From assembly GCA_947593355.1 (NCBI GenBank), contig CANQDO010000010.1:1-42200 (forward strand): 42,200 nucleotides of DNA. Direction: 5' to 3'. The first letter of the stretch is position 1; every line of letters begins with the position of its first letter. Origin of the DNA: an uncultured Clostridia bacterium (GTDB lineage: Bacteria; Bacillota; Clostridia; TANB77; CAG-508). Shown here piece after piece: positions 33,862 to 42,200 of the stretch. The notes below the pieces were generated by a model. It was not told where the DNA came from and searched no databases. It saw only the letters and a program-made list of their open reading frames with translations. A program made the translations under genes and the position numbers.

Positions 33862-34812
33862 ATGCAAAGGAAAAGTGTAGTAACAATTATACTAGCAATT
33901 ATATTATTAATTTTTAATTTTAATATATCATTTGCAGATGTCGGAAGTTTTGAGGACTATGATTATGACTCTGATTTTGGTGATTCGAGCTGGGGAAGTT
34001 CAGATTGGGGAAGTTCCGATTGGAGTAGTGGATATGACTGGGGAGACAGTTTCGATTGGGAAGGTAGTTCTGATTGGGGTAGCAATTATGGAAGCACATA
34101 TAATGTTTTTGGAGTAGGATCTACCATTGTAATTATTATTGTATTGGGAATATTTATAGCAATAATAATGTCTAACAAGGGAAAGAGAAGTCCAGACAGT
34201 ATTTTATATGAAAGAGATTATAGTAAAGCTAGACCGATAATGAATGACACTTTTATTGAAAGAAAAATAAAAGCAGTTGATGAATTATTTAGTAAAGAAC
34301 AGTTTTTATCATTTGCTAGAAATTTATTCATAAAAATGCAAGAAGCTTGGACAAAAAGAGATTGGAGTACAATAAGACCTTTCGAAATGAAAGAAATATT
34401 TGAACAGCACCAAAGACAATTACAAAATTTTATAGATAAAAAGCAGATAAATGTAATGGAAAGAATTTGTGTAAAAGCAGCATATTTATCGAGCTTTGAA
34501 CAAACCGGAAGTAATGATATTTTAACTGTTGTATTGGAAACTAAAATGATTGATTATATAATTGATGAAACAACTGGAGAAATAATAAAAGGTGATAAAG
34601 AAACAGAAAGACATAGTACATATAAAATGGTTTTTATAAGAAAAAGTGGAATAAAGACTAGTGAGGGTGAAATTAAATTGAAAACTACAAATTGTCCTAA
34701 TTGTGGAGCTCCAACAGAGATTACATCCTCAGGAAAATGTGAATATTGTGGAAGTATTATAGTTACAGAAAATCATGATTGGTCTTTAGCTAATTTAGAG
34801 AAAATAGCATAA
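33862..34812 (+). CDS. Tim44-like membrane protein with C-terminal zinc ribbon
   Basis: 316 residues. Signal peptide (1-25), a Ser/Asp/Trp/Gly-rich repeat region (about 36-75, units of SSDWG), one membrane segment (about 83-103), a Tim44-like domain (about 128-262) and a zinc ribbon (Cys278, Cys281, Cys293, Cys296). The Trp-rich stretch should lie outside and the Tim44 and zinc parts inside. It is followed 46 bases later by an SPFH/zinc-ribbon protein. The pair recalls the YdjG/YdjH membrane proteins and YdjI of the Bacillus PspA locus, which act in envelope stress. That role is an inference, since no pspA gene is in the window. Confidence 0.8.
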   Translation: MQRKSVVTIILAIILLIFNFNISFADVGSFEDYDYDSDFGDSSWGSSDWGSSDWSSGYDWGDSFDWEGSSDWGSNYGSTYNVFGVGSTIVIIIVLGIFIAIIMSNKGKRSPDSILYERDYSKARPIMNDTFIERKIKAVDELFSKEQFLSFARNLFIKMQEAWTKRDWSTIRPFEMKEIFEQHQRQLQNFIDKKQINVMERICVKAAYLSSFEQTGSNDILTVVLETKMIDYIIDETTGEIIKGDKETERHSTYKMVFIRKSGIKTSEGEIKLKTTNCPNCGAPTEITSSGKCEYCGSIIVTENHDWSLANLEKIA

Positions 34813-34858
34813 AATGAATTAAAAAATTATAATAAATATATTATTAGGAGGTAAAAAA

Positions 34859-36085
34859 ATGGGATTAATTAAAGCTGCAAAAGGTGCTATAGGTAGTACT
34901 TTAAAAGATCAATGGAAAGAAGCAATAAGATGTGAAGAAATGACAAATGATATTTTAATGGTCAAAAAAACTACAGAAACAGGAGTTATAACCAATAAAA
35001 GTATAATTATTGTAGGGCCAGGACAATGTGCTGTTATATATGATAATGGTAGAGTTTTAGATGCAACAGCAGAAGAAGGAATGTATGAATTTGATTCATC
35101 TTCATCACCATCTTTTTTTGGAGGTCAATTTGGACCAGTATTTAAGGAAATGTGGCAAAGGTTCACATTTGGTGGAGTTTCAGCAAAACAGCAAGCAGTA
35201 TTTTATTTTAATATAAAGGAAATATTAGATAATAAGTTTGGAACTAAAGAACCAATAGTTTTTCAAGATTGGGCGCATCCAATACCAAATCAGATGACAA
35301 ATACTTTAATGCCAATGCTTGTAAAAATTAGATGTTTTGGTACATATACATTTAAAATATCAAACCCAGCTGCTTTTATGAATAAAATTGCAGGTATCGC
35401 AGATGAATACAGAAAAGAGCAATTAGAAGATCAAATTAGAACAGAAATAATGGCAGTATTTCAAAATGTGGCAAATGAGTTGGGAGATGAAAAACATAAA
35501 GTACCAGTAGTACAAATGCCAAGTCAAACAGATGAAATAAGACAAATGATGGATGAAAAAGTATTTGACGAAGTAATAAGAGATAGAGGAATTGAGATTG
35601 TTTGTTTTGCAGTAGAATCTGTTTCACTAGATGATGAGTCACAAGAAAAAATAGAAAAATATGAATTGAGTTCTAACGCATATTTGCAACAAGGAAAGAT
35701 GGTGGAAGCTTATGCTGATGCTATTGGTGATGCTGCAAGTAATGCTAATGGACCAGCTACAGGATTTATGGGATTAGGAATAATGAATATGTCATCAAAA
35801 GGAATGGTAGGAAATGCTGCAGTAGGACCATGGGATGCAAATAATGTTGCCAATAGTACTATAAACATGAATGAAGAACAAAACTCAAATACTACAGTAG
35901 TTGCAACAAATGCTATTTCAGATTCAAGAGGTTGGAAATGTGAATGTGGAAATGAAAATTCTGCAGAAGCAAAGTTTTGTAGTGCATGTGGTAAAAAGAA
36001 ACCATCAAAAAAAGTATGCCCAAAATGTAATACAGAAAATGATGAAAGTGCAAAATTTTGTAGAGAATGTGGAGAAAAACTTTAA
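34859..36085 (+). CDS. SPFH-domain protein with tandem C-terminal zinc ribbons (YdjI-like)
   Basis: 408 residues, no membrane segment. The N-terminal SPFH-type (virion-core-like) domain covers about 25-290, with IVGPGQCAVIYDNGRV near 50-65 and FGTYTFKISNPAAF near 160-173. Two zinc ribbons close it: Cys361/363/374/377 and Cys387/390/401/404. In Bacillus, YdjI of this type is recruited to the membrane by its zinc-ribbon partners and in turn helps recruit PspA. AGGAGGT lies about six bases before the ATG. It ends beside a large family 2 palindrome. Confidence 0.85.
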   Translation: MGLIKAAKGAIGSTLKDQWKEAIRCEEMTNDILMVKKTTETGVITNKSIIIVGPGQCAVIYDNGRVLDATAEEGMYEFDSSSSPSFFGGQFGPVFKEMWQRFTFGGVSAKQQAVFYFNIKEILDNKFGTKEPIVFQDWAHPIPNQMTNTLMPMLVKIRCFGTYTFKISNPAAFMNKIAGIADEYRKEQLEDQIRTEIMAVFQNVANELGDEKHKVPVVQMPSQTDEIRQMMDEKVFDEVIRDRGIEIVCFAVESVSLDDESQEKIEKYELSSNAYLQQGKMVEAYADAIGDAASNANGPATGFMGLGIMNMSSKGMVGNAAVGPWDANNVANSTINMNEEQNSNTTVVATNAISDSRGWKCECGNENSAEAKFCSACGKKKPSKKVCPKCNTENDESAKFCRECGEKL

Positions 36086-36088
36086 GGT

Positions 36089-36185
36089 TTAAAAGGGGAC
36101 GGTTCTAAAAATCCGGAATTTTGGGACAGATAAATATATTTTATCTGTCCCAAAATTCCGGATTTTTAGAACCGTCCCCTTTTAA
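36089..36185. repeat. Family 2 palindromic element, acting as a bidirectional terminator between convergent genes
   Basis: A perfect inverted repeat with 46-bp arms and a five-base loop (36135-36139). The outer half of each arm is GGGGACGGTTCTAAAAATCC, the unit seen once at 2677-2712. T runs close both ends (CCCCTTTTAA). It lies exactly between the stop of the SPFH gene and the stop of asnS. Confidence 0.95.
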
Positions 36186-37577
36186 TTAAAATTCACAATT
36201 CTTTGGTGTTCTAGGAAAAGGAATAACATCACGAATATTTTGCATACCAGTTAAGTACATCATCATTCTTTCAAAACCTAAACCAAAACCTGCATGTTTA
36301 CTACTACCAAAACGACGTAAGTCTAAATACCACCAATAATCTTCCTCTTTAAGTCCTAATTCTTTCATTCTAGTTTTTAATTTTTCTAAATCTTCTTCTC
36401 TTTGACTACCACCAATTAATTCTCCAATTCCAGGAACTAAAAGGTCAGTGGCAGCAACAGTTTTACCATCAGGGTTTTGTTTCATATAAAATGCTTTTAT
36501 TTCTTTTGGGTAATCTGTAACAAATACTGGTCTTCCAAAAACAGTTTCACTTAAATATCTTTCATGTTCAGTTTGAATGTCAGCTCCCCAAAATACTTTG
36601 TATTCAAAATTATCATTATTTTTTTCTAGTTCTTTAATAGCGTCTGTATAAGTAATTCTTCCAAATTCAGAGTTAACCACATGGTGTAGTCTTTCTAATA
36701 ATCCAGGAGAAATGAATTTATCAAAGAATTCCATTTCTTCAGGGGCATTTTCTAATACATATGAAATAATATATTTAATCATGTCTTCTGCTAAATTCAT
36801 GTCGTCATTTAAATCTGCAAAACACATTTCAGGTTCAATCATCCAAAATTCTGCGGCATGCTTTACAGTATTTGAATTTTCAGCCCTAAAAGTAGGACCA
36901 AAAGTATATACATTTCTAAAAGCAAAAGCATAGTTTTCAACGTCTAATTGACCACTTACAGTAAGATGAGCATTTTTTCCGAAGAAATCTTTTGAAAAAT
37001 CAACACTTCCGTCTTCGCATTTAGGAAGATCATTAAAATCCATAGAAGAAACACTAAACATTTCTCCAGCACCTTCTGCATCACTACTTGTTATAATAGG
37101 TGTATGAACATAAACGAAGCCTCTTTCGTTAAAGAACTTGTGTATTGCATAAGATAGAACGCTACGAACTCTAAAAACAGCGTTAAATGTATTTGTTCTT
37201 GGACGTAAATGTGCAATAGTTCTTAAATATTCAAAAGAATGTCTTTTTTTCTGAAGAGGATAATCACTATCAGATAAATCGTAAATTTCAACTTTTGAAG
37301 CCTTAATTTCAAAAGGTTGCTTTGCATTTTCAGTTTTTACAACAGTTCCTTCTACAATAATAGAAGAACTAATTGATAATTTACAAATTTTATCAAAGTT
37401 CTCTAATTTATCATCAAATACAATTTGAACATTAGAATAAAAAGAGCCATCATTTAATTCTATAAATCCAAATGTTTTAGAATCTCTAACCGTTCTTACC
37501 CAACCAGAAACTTGTACGTTTTTTTCTGCATATTTTTCTGTATTTCTGTATAAATCTTTTACTAAAGTATTTTCCAT
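36186..37577 (-). CDS. asnS: Asparaginyl-tRNA synthetase
   Basis: Class IIb aminoacyl-tRNA synthetase charging tRNA-Asn, 463 residues. The N-terminal OB-fold anticodon domain (about 15-105) begins [24 protein letters not shown]. The catalytic core has [14 protein letters not shown], motif 2 with FRAENSNT, and motif 3 [15 protein letters not shown] near 435. The C-terminus [12 protein letters not shown] is typical of AsnS rather than AspS. GGAAGGA lies about ten bases before the ATG. No T-box leader is present: the promoter is only about 50-60 bases away. Confidence 0.97.
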   Translation of the reverse strand: MENTLVKDLYRNTEKYAEKNVQVSGWVRTVRDSKTFGFIELNDGSFYSNVQIVFDDKLENFDKICKLSISSSIIVEGTVVKTENAKQPFEIKASKVEIYDLSDSDYPLQKKRHSFEYLRTIAHLRPRTNTFNAVFRVRSVLSYAIHKFFNERGFVYVHTPIITSSDAEGAGEMFSVSSMDFNDLPKCEDGSVDFSKDFFGKNAHLTVSGQLDVENYAFAFRNVYTFGPTFRAENSNTVKHAAEFWMIEPEMCFADLNDDMNLAEDMIKYIISYVLENAPEEMEFFDKFISPGLLERLHHVVNSEFGRITYTDAIKELEKNNDNFEYKVFWGADIQTEHERYLSETVFGRPVFVTDYPKEIKAFYMKQNPDGKTVAATDLLVPGIGELIGGSQREEDLEKLKTRMKELGLKEEDYWWYLDLRRFGSSKHAGFGLGFERMMMYLTGMQNIRDVIPFPRTPKNCEF

Positions 37578-37632
37578 ATTTTTATCATCCTTCCTTTGCC
37601 TTGATAAAGGTCTTTTATGAAATTATGAACAT

Positions 37633-37661
37633 ATTATATAATATTATTCTGAAATAAACAA
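37633..37661 (-). promoter_or_regulatory. Predicted sigma-A promoter for asnS
   Basis: TTGTTT (37656-37661), a 17-base spacer, then TATAAT (37633-37638) on the minus strand. Confidence 0.65.
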
Positions 37662-37701
37662 GTGCCATAAATTTTACTAATGAAAAATTTAAATATGAAT
37701 G

Positions 37702-37825
37702 TATAAATTTTGTTAATTGAAATATTAAATGCAAAAAAGCGAAGTATATAAATTTCGTTAATTGAAATATTAAATGCAAGTATGAAAAAGTAAATGCAAA
37801 AGAGCGAAGTAGATAAATTTTTTCT
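37702..37825 (+). repeat. Diverged 45-bp direct repeats in the asnS divergent spacer
   Basis: Two copies (from 37702 and 37747) share TATAAATTT, then GTTAATTGAAATATTAAATG. A third partial copy with GCAAAAGAGCGAAGTA follows near 37795. There is no gene in this 324-base spacer, only this array and two promoters. Confidence 0.75.
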
Positions 37826-37832
37826 GAAAATA

Positions 37833-37861
37833 TTTACAAGAAAATGGGGGTATGATAATAT
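37833..37861 (+). promoter_or_regulatory. Predicted promoter for the 765-residue gene
   Basis: TTTACA (37833-37838), a 17-base spacer, then TAATAT (37856-37861), with TATAAT overlapping three bases on. Confidence 0.5.
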
Positions 37862-37901
37862 AATAATGAATTATACGTAGGATAAATGTGAGGAGGACGA
37901 A

Positions 37902-40199
37902 ATGCCTAAAAACACAAAAGAAATTGAAGAAAAATTAAAATATATTGGGTTAGATATAGAAAATATTCCGGCATGTTTAAAGCAGAAGGAAGTTATAAAG
38001 TTTAGAGCTGACAAAATATATGATGACACGAGTTATAAAATATATAAATATGTAGATATAAAAGATATAGAAATATTTGTAACACCTTCAGATAGGCTAG
38101 ATGACTTAAATCAAAAATTTAAAAAGGCAAGTTACTTAGCTGATTATATAACAGCCGAAGAAAATATAGAAGAAAATGCTGATAATATCGAAAAATATAC
38201 ATCCTTTTTGGAAATGCTAAAAAAATTAGACATTGGTAAATTGCAAGAGCTAGAAGAAGCACAACAGCAATTAAATAAGAAAATACCTTATGAAGTAAAA
38301 TACAGAGAAAATTTTATATGGCAAATATTTTATTCAGAAGCATCTAAAAAATATTTTATGCTATTTCCAAGCAGAGAAGATAGCGTAGAGAGTTTATTTT
38401 ATGTTATAAAGAAGAAAATTCAATCAGAAAAATCAAAGAAAAAAGAGTTAATATATGTACCAATAAGTCATTTAGAATATTCAAGTGGTATTTTAAAAAA
38501 ATCAGAAATAGCAGATTTAGAAAATTATTTATGGCTATTTACTAAATCATGGCCGTCAACATACGAAGTCTATAATAAAGAAAATAGTGCAAGTTTGCAA
38601 ATAATAGGGCAGACAGAAGTATACGATAAAATTAAAAGCATATATAAAATAGAATTACCAAATAAAAAAGTAGCAGGAGAGATATATAAATTAATAAAGG
38701 CATTATTTATACTAGAAAGTGAAATGAAATATTCCTTTAAAGTATCTGTGGATGAAAAAGGAGGAATTGAGTTTTTCTATGAACTCAAAAAGTTAACTTA
38801 TGATACTTTGCCAGAATTTTTAAAAACAGAATTCTTAAGGAGCAAAGCTGAATATGAAAAACTTTCAACAGAAGTATTGTTTGATGCTGAAAAATTAGAA
38901 TTACTAAATAAAACAATAAAAAAGCAAAATGACGAGTATGCTTTTAAAGAGAAGCAAATAGTTACTTTTTTAGAGTGTAAAAAGAGTTTTTTCGGGAAAA
39001 TGAAATATTTCTTCCAAGGAAAGAAATCAAGCAAAAAAGTAAAATTTACTAATGAAAAAGTAGAAGAAAAACAAGAAAAACCAAAGGAAGAAACTAAAAT
39101 TGAAGAGGACAATATCGAAGAAAAGGAACTATATACAATAGAAGATTTATTAAAATTGGGCAGTAAATTGGAAGAAAAAAGGACAAAATACAAAAATATT
39201 CAAATGGATATAAGAGCTGCTGAAAATAAAAAGGAAAATTTAGAGAAAAAAATAAAAAATGCTACATTATATATAAATGAAATTGAAAGTCACAAAAAAA
39301 GTATTTTTGATTTCTGGAAATATGCTAACAAAGACGAGGTTGCACTTCTTACAGAAAGTGAAGAAAAAGAAGAAAATATTCATAAAGATAAATTAAAGAA
39401 AGTATTTGACTATGAAGATGATATAGAGGATTTTGGGCAAAGAGTTGATGAGATGCAAAGAAACGTATTTTCTAAAAGTGAATGTGATGCAATTTTTGCA
39501 ATAAAAAGTGATTCTAAAGCTTTTGAAATCTTAAATAAAGATAAAGTTTTGAAAAAAGATCTTGCATTACTTGAAAAAAGTCTAAAAGCCTTAAAAAAGG
39601 AATATGAGGAAGATATAGAAAATATAGAGTCAAAGGATTTTGACATATTTGGAAATATAGTTGAAGATAATACAAAAATAAAAGTCTTAAATAATAAAAA
39701 ACATAGAGAGATAGAAAAGGAAAAGTATAAAATATTAAATGTAAATTTGGAAACAAAACTAGAAGAGTATGAAAAAACTATAAAAAATTATCTTACATTA
39801 TTAAAAGAAGCTTATGGTAAAATTGTTTCAAGTTATGATATGCCTATATATAATTGTACAAAAAGTGAAAAGGAAAATAATGGGTTTGAAATATGTAGTA
39901 TTAATCCACAAGATGCTATAAATAAATTAGATGAAAGTGAAATTATTTTATACAAATATAATATTAAGGAGCAAATGCCAATAATATATTATAGTAATAT
40001 AATGTTTTTTGATAATAACAATAAAACACTTCCCTTGGGAATGGATATATCAAAGGAAGTATTATTAGATTTTGATAAATTTGAAACTAAATTAATTTCA
40101 AGAAAAGATTTTAAATTAAATAAAATGATTAATGAATATGAAAATCAAATTCAAACAATTAAATTATACGAATATTCATTAGAAATAAAAGGGCATTAA
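37902..40199 (+). CDS. Large cytoplasmic coiled-coil protein of unknown function
   Basis: 765 residues, not recognised. It is highly charged (Lys/Glu) with no signal peptide or membrane segment. An N-terminal part (about 1-300) looks globular, with FIWQIFYSEASKKYFMLFP and an aromatic-rich stretch near 205-225. Coiled coil lies at about 310-370, a Lys/Glu-rich low-complexity linker (about 375-415) follows a basic aromatic patch FFGKMKYFFQGKK, more coiled coil at about 430-640, then a C-terminal globular part (about 655-765) with IIYYSNIMFF. No nucleotide-binding loop is seen. GAGGAGGACG precedes the ATG. deoB follows 22 bases later, so it is probably co-transcribed, although no functional link is obvious. 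Confidence 0.8.
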   Translation: MPKNTKEIEEKLKYIGLDIENIPACLKQKEVIKFRADKIYDDTSYKIYKYVDIKDIEIFVTPSDRLDDLNQKFKKASYLADYITAEENIEENADNIEKYTSFLEMLKKLDIGKLQELEEAQQQLNKKIPYEVKYRENFIWQIFYSEASKKYFMLFPSREDSVESLFYVIKKKIQSEKSKKKELIYVPISHLEYSSGILKKSEIADLENYLWLFTKSWPSTYEVYNKENSASLQIIGQTEVYDKIKSIYKIELPNKKVAGEIYKLIKALFILESEMKYSFKVSVDEKGGIEFFYELKKLTYDTLPEFLKTEFLRSKAEYEKLSTEVLFDAEKLELLNKTIKKQNDEYAFKEKQIVTFLECKKSFFGKMKYFFQGKKSSKKVKFTNEKVEEKQEKPKEETKIEEDNIEEKELYTIEDLLKLGSKLEEKRTKYKNIQMDIRAAENKKENLEKKIKNATLYINEIESHKKSIFDFWKYANKDEVALLTESEEKEENIHKDKLKKVFDYEDDIEDFGQRVDEMQRNVFSKSECDAIFAIKSDSKAFEILNKDKVLKKDLALLEKSLKALKKEYEEDIENIESKDFDIFGNIVEDNTKIKVLNNKKHREIEKEKYKILNVNLETKLEEYEKTIKNYLTLLKEAYGKIVSSYDMPIYNCTKSEKENNGFEICSINPQDAINKLDESEIILYKYNIKEQMPIIYYSNIMFFDNNNKTLPLGMDISKEVLLDFDKFETKLISRKDFKLNKMINEYENQIQTIKLYEYSLEIKGH

Positions 40200-40221
40200 A
40201 GCTCTTTGGAAAAGAGGTTTT

Positions 40222-41382
40222 ATGATAAATAGGGCAATTATAATTGTGCTTGATGGGTTTGGAGTAGGGGAGCTTCCAGATGCAAGCAAATATAAAGACG
40301 AGGGAAGTAATACTTTAAGGGGAATATACAATAATTCAAATTTAAAGCTTCCTAATATGAAAAAATTGGGGTTATATAATATAGATGGAATTGGCATAGA
40401 AGAAAAAGAAGAGCATCCTATAGGAATGTATGGAAAAGCAATTGAGCAATCAGATGGAAAAAATAGTCCAGTAGGACATTGGGAAATATCAGGTTATATT
40501 CAACACCCTGCTTTTACTACTTATCCAAATGCATTTCCTAAAAAGCTCATAGACGAGTTTTTAAATGAAACAGGTTTAAAAGGAATTCTATGTAACGAAG
40601 TAGGTTCAGGAACAGAAATATTAAAAAGGTTTGGAGAGGAACATATAAAAACAGGTCATCCAATAATATATACTTCTGCCGATAGCGTATTTCAAATTGC
40701 AGCACACGAAGAAGTTATACCAATAAATAAATTGTATGAAATATGCAAAGTAGCAAGAAAAATATTAGATAAGCCAGAATATAATGTTGGAACAGTTATT
40801 GCAAGACCTTTTATAGGAACTAATAGTGAAAATTTTACAAGAACATACAACAGAAAGGATTTCGAGTCTACTAAGTTTGGAAAAACTATGTTAGATGTAA
40901 TAAGTGAAAACGGAAAAGATGTAATTGCAATAGGAAAGATAGAGGATTTGTTTTCTGGTAGAGGAATTACAAAAGCAATTCATACACAAGGAAATGAAGA
41001 TGGAATAGAAAAGACATTGGAGGAATTAAAAAAGAATACGTCAGGACTTATATTTACTAATTTAGTGGATTTCGATATGCTTTATGGACATAGAAATAAT
41101 ATAGAAGGCTATAAAAAAGCATTAGAATATTTTGATAGCAAGCTTCCTGAATTAATATCTAATTTAAAAGATGATGATTTGTTAATTATAACTGCAGATC
41201 ATGGAAATGATCCATCAACGATTAGTACAGATCATTCAAGAGAATATATACCAATATTAATGTATAGAAAAAATATGAATGAAGGAAAAAATATAGGAAT
41301 AAGAAAAACTTATGCGGATATATCGGCAACGGTATTGAAGGAGTTGGGCTTAGACAAATTGGAAAATGGAACTGCAATTTAA
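40222..41382 (+). CDS. deoB: Phosphopentomutase
   Basis: Interconverts ribose or deoxyribose 1-phosphate and 5-phosphate in nucleoside catabolism. 386 residues, alkaline-phosphatase-like fold. The first metal ligand is Asp11 in VLDGFGVGELPDA. The second metal cluster is TADHGNDPST followed by TDHSREYIPIL, near 330-355. The inserted cap domain is present (about 100-220). AAAGAGG lies about six bases before the ATG. No other nucleoside-salvage gene (deoA, deoD, punA, cdd) is adjacent. Confidence 0.97.
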   Translation: MINRAIIIVLDGFGVGELPDASKYKDEGSNTLRGIYNNSNLKLPNMKKLGLYNIDGIGIEEKEEHPIGMYGKAIEQSDGKNSPVGHWEISGYIQHPAFTTYPNAFPKKLIDEFLNETGLKGILCNEVGSGTEILKRFGEEHIKTGHPIIYTSADSVFQIAAHEEVIPINKLYEICKVARKILDKPEYNVGTVIARPFIGTNSENFTRTYNRKDFESTKFGKTMLDVISENGKDVIAIGKIEDLFSGRGITKAIHTQGNEDGIEKTLEELKKNTSGLIFTNLVDFDMLYGHRNNIEGYKKALEYFDSKLPELISNLKDDDLLIITADHGNDPSTISTDHSREYIPILMYRKNMNEGKNIGIRKTYADISATVLKELGLDKLENGTAI

Positions 41383-41406
41383 AATAAAAAATATTATATA
41401 AAAATG

Positions 41407-41435
41407 TTGAAATTATGAATAAATTGCTATAAAAT
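41407..41435 (+). promoter_or_regulatory. Predicted promoter for the Asn/Thr-rich protein
   Basis: TTGAAA (41407-41412), a 17-base spacer, then TAAAAT (41430-41435). Confidence 0.55.
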
Positions 41436-41481
41436 ATAAAAGAATATTTTAATAAAATTATTAAAAATAGGAGGAACACAT

Positions 41482-41889
41482 ATGAAAAAAGAAAAAAGAG
41501 GAATACCATTAATAGCATTAATTTTAATACTAGCAATAATAGTAGCGGCTGTAATATTATTCATGATGAATATGTCAAAAATAACAGGAGATGGAGATCA
41601 AAGTCAAAATGCAATAAATTCAAATACTACAAATAGTAGCAACACAAATGCTACAAATAAAGTTAATTCAAACACTACGAATTCAAATACTACAAGATTA
41701 AATACTACTAATACAGCTAATTCAAATAGTGTTAGGTCAAATGCAGTCGATAATGAAATTGAATCAAATACTGTAAAATCAAATACAGAAAACACTAATA
41801 GCACAAATACAGCGAACACTAATAGCACAAACACAGAAAAAACTAATACGCAAAAAAGCAATACAAATGTGCCAGATGGAGTGAGGTAA
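41482..41889 (+). CDS. Membrane-anchored Asn/Thr/Ser-rich protein, unknown
   Basis: 135 residues. A short basic start, one membrane segment (about 8-30, IPLIALILILAIIVAAVIL) and then an extracytoplasmic tail made almost entirely of Asn, Thr and Ser with runs of NSNTTN and NTNSTNT type. No enzymatic domain is visible. It could be a surface spacer, a glycosylation target or a poorly constrained membrane protein; family unknown. AGGAGG lies seven bases before the ATG. The repeated codons (AAT, ACA, AGC) may expand or contract. Confidence 0.7.
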   Translation: MKKEKRGIPLIALILILAIIVAAVILFMMNMSKITGDGDQSQNAINSNTTNSSNTNATNKVNSNTTNSNTTRLNTTNTANSNSVRSNAVDNEIESNTVKSNTENTNSTNTANTNSTNTEKTNTQKSNTNVPDGVR

Positions 41890-41963
41890 ATGAATTAGTA
41901 GATTAATAAAAAACTTTGGTATATTAATACCATTAATTACCAAATCCGTAATAAATAATAATG

Positions 41964-41992
41964 AAGTTTCAAAATTTTTTGAAACTTTTTTT
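41964..41992 (+). terminator. Terminator after the Asn/Thr-rich protein
   Basis: AAGTTTCAAA pairs with TTTGAAACTT (41964-41973 with 41978-41987), followed by TTTTT to 41992. Confidence 0.85.
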
Positions 41993-42054
41993 GTTGATAT
42001 TTCAAGGGAAAAATGATGTTAAAAAATAATTTTAGAAAAAAATAAAAAAAGGTG

Positions 42055-42200
42055 TTGACATTGAATGAATAGTTGTGCTACAATAAGTATTGCCTGTTAG
42101 AAATATACGGCAACATAATTATTATAAAGTACATTGAAAAGTAAACAATAAACAAACCTTTGAAGATAAACCAAACGGTAGTAAATAAGTACTACCAAAA
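42055..42200 (+). promoter_or_regulatory. Strong promoter and leader, probably of an rRNA or other stable-RNA operon
   Basis: TTGACA (42055-42060), an 18-base spacer, then TACAAT (42079-42084) with extended TGC. The leader has two hairpins: TTGCC/GGCAA just after the start, and a 7-bp stem at 42177-42183 with 42190-42196. It also holds ATTGAAAAGTAAACAATAAA, resembling the ATTGAAAACT leader boxes before clostridial 16S genes. No ribosome binding site or ORF follows before the window ends, so the RNA gene itself lies outside. Confidence 0.45.

Noticed and set aside
37578..37700. T-box riboswitch upstream of asnS
   Set aside because: The predicted promoter leaves a leader of only about 50-60 bases, with no specifier stem, T-box sequence or terminator.

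Overview
The window is AT-rich DNA from a low-GC, Gram-positive, spore-forming bacterium. It is most likely an uncultured Clostridia lineage. Support comes from a clostridial-type fatty-acid cluster (fabH-fabD-fabG-fabF-accB-fabZ-accC-accD-accA-fabI), sporulation genes (yyaC, a spoIVFA/spoIVFB pair, ylbJ), purine-rich AGGAGG ribosome binding sites, TTG/GTG starts and near-consensus sigma-A promoters. No tRNA, rRNA gene, CRISPR array or transposase gene is visible. The last ~150 bases look like the promoter and leader of a stable-RNA (probably rRNA) operon lying just outside.

Layout. 1-1.6 kb: two convergent genes of phage-like flavour (a Cys-rich DnaJ-type zinc protein and an amidase with two Cpl-7 repeats). 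1.7-8.8 kb: dapF, a GT2 glycosyltransferase, rpsO with a structured leader, pnp, a membrane GT2 glycosyltransferase and an SDR oxidoreductase. 8.85-11.36 kb: mutS2 on the minus strand, divergent from the fab/acc cluster. 11.55-21.2 kb: the type II fatty-acid cluster. It lacks acpP and fabK between fabH and fabD, carries a one-base frameshift in accA, and is interrupted between fabZ and accC by a small minus-strand cassette with its own consensus promoter and terminator. 21.4-23.1 kb: a flotillin of visibly higher GC on the minus strand. 23.5-29.1 kb: sporulation and small unknown genes. 29.4-33.8 kb: mfd and a SpoU-type RNA methyltransferase. 33.86-36.1 kb: a Tim44-like membrane protein and an SPFH/zinc-ribbon protein, probably an envelope-stress pair. 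36.2-37.6 kb: asnS (minus). 37.9-41.4 kb: a 765-residue coiled-coil protein of unknown function and deoB. 41.5-42.2 kb: an anchored Asn/Thr-rich protein and the RNA-operon leader.

Between genes the window is unusually rich in structure. Two families of palindromic repeats sharing a GGGAC core recur at gene junctions: four loci of the TAAACTATTAGGGACGGGG family and two of the GGGGACGGTTCTAAAAATCC family. One copy lies inside the mfd reading frame. Short tandem arrays (16-, 19-, 23-, 31-, 45- and 47-bp periods) occupy other spacers.

The most striking signals are in the fatty-acid cluster. A perfect 57-bp reverse-complement copy of an internal accD segment starts at the first base after the fabI stop codon. 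A chain of four mini-ORFs coupled by ATGA overlaps leads into fabD. The minus-strand cassette sits inside the cluster. Together they suggest RNA-level control, or recent rearrangement, of acetyl-CoA carboxylase and fatty-acid synthase expression. Function is not shown by sequence alone.
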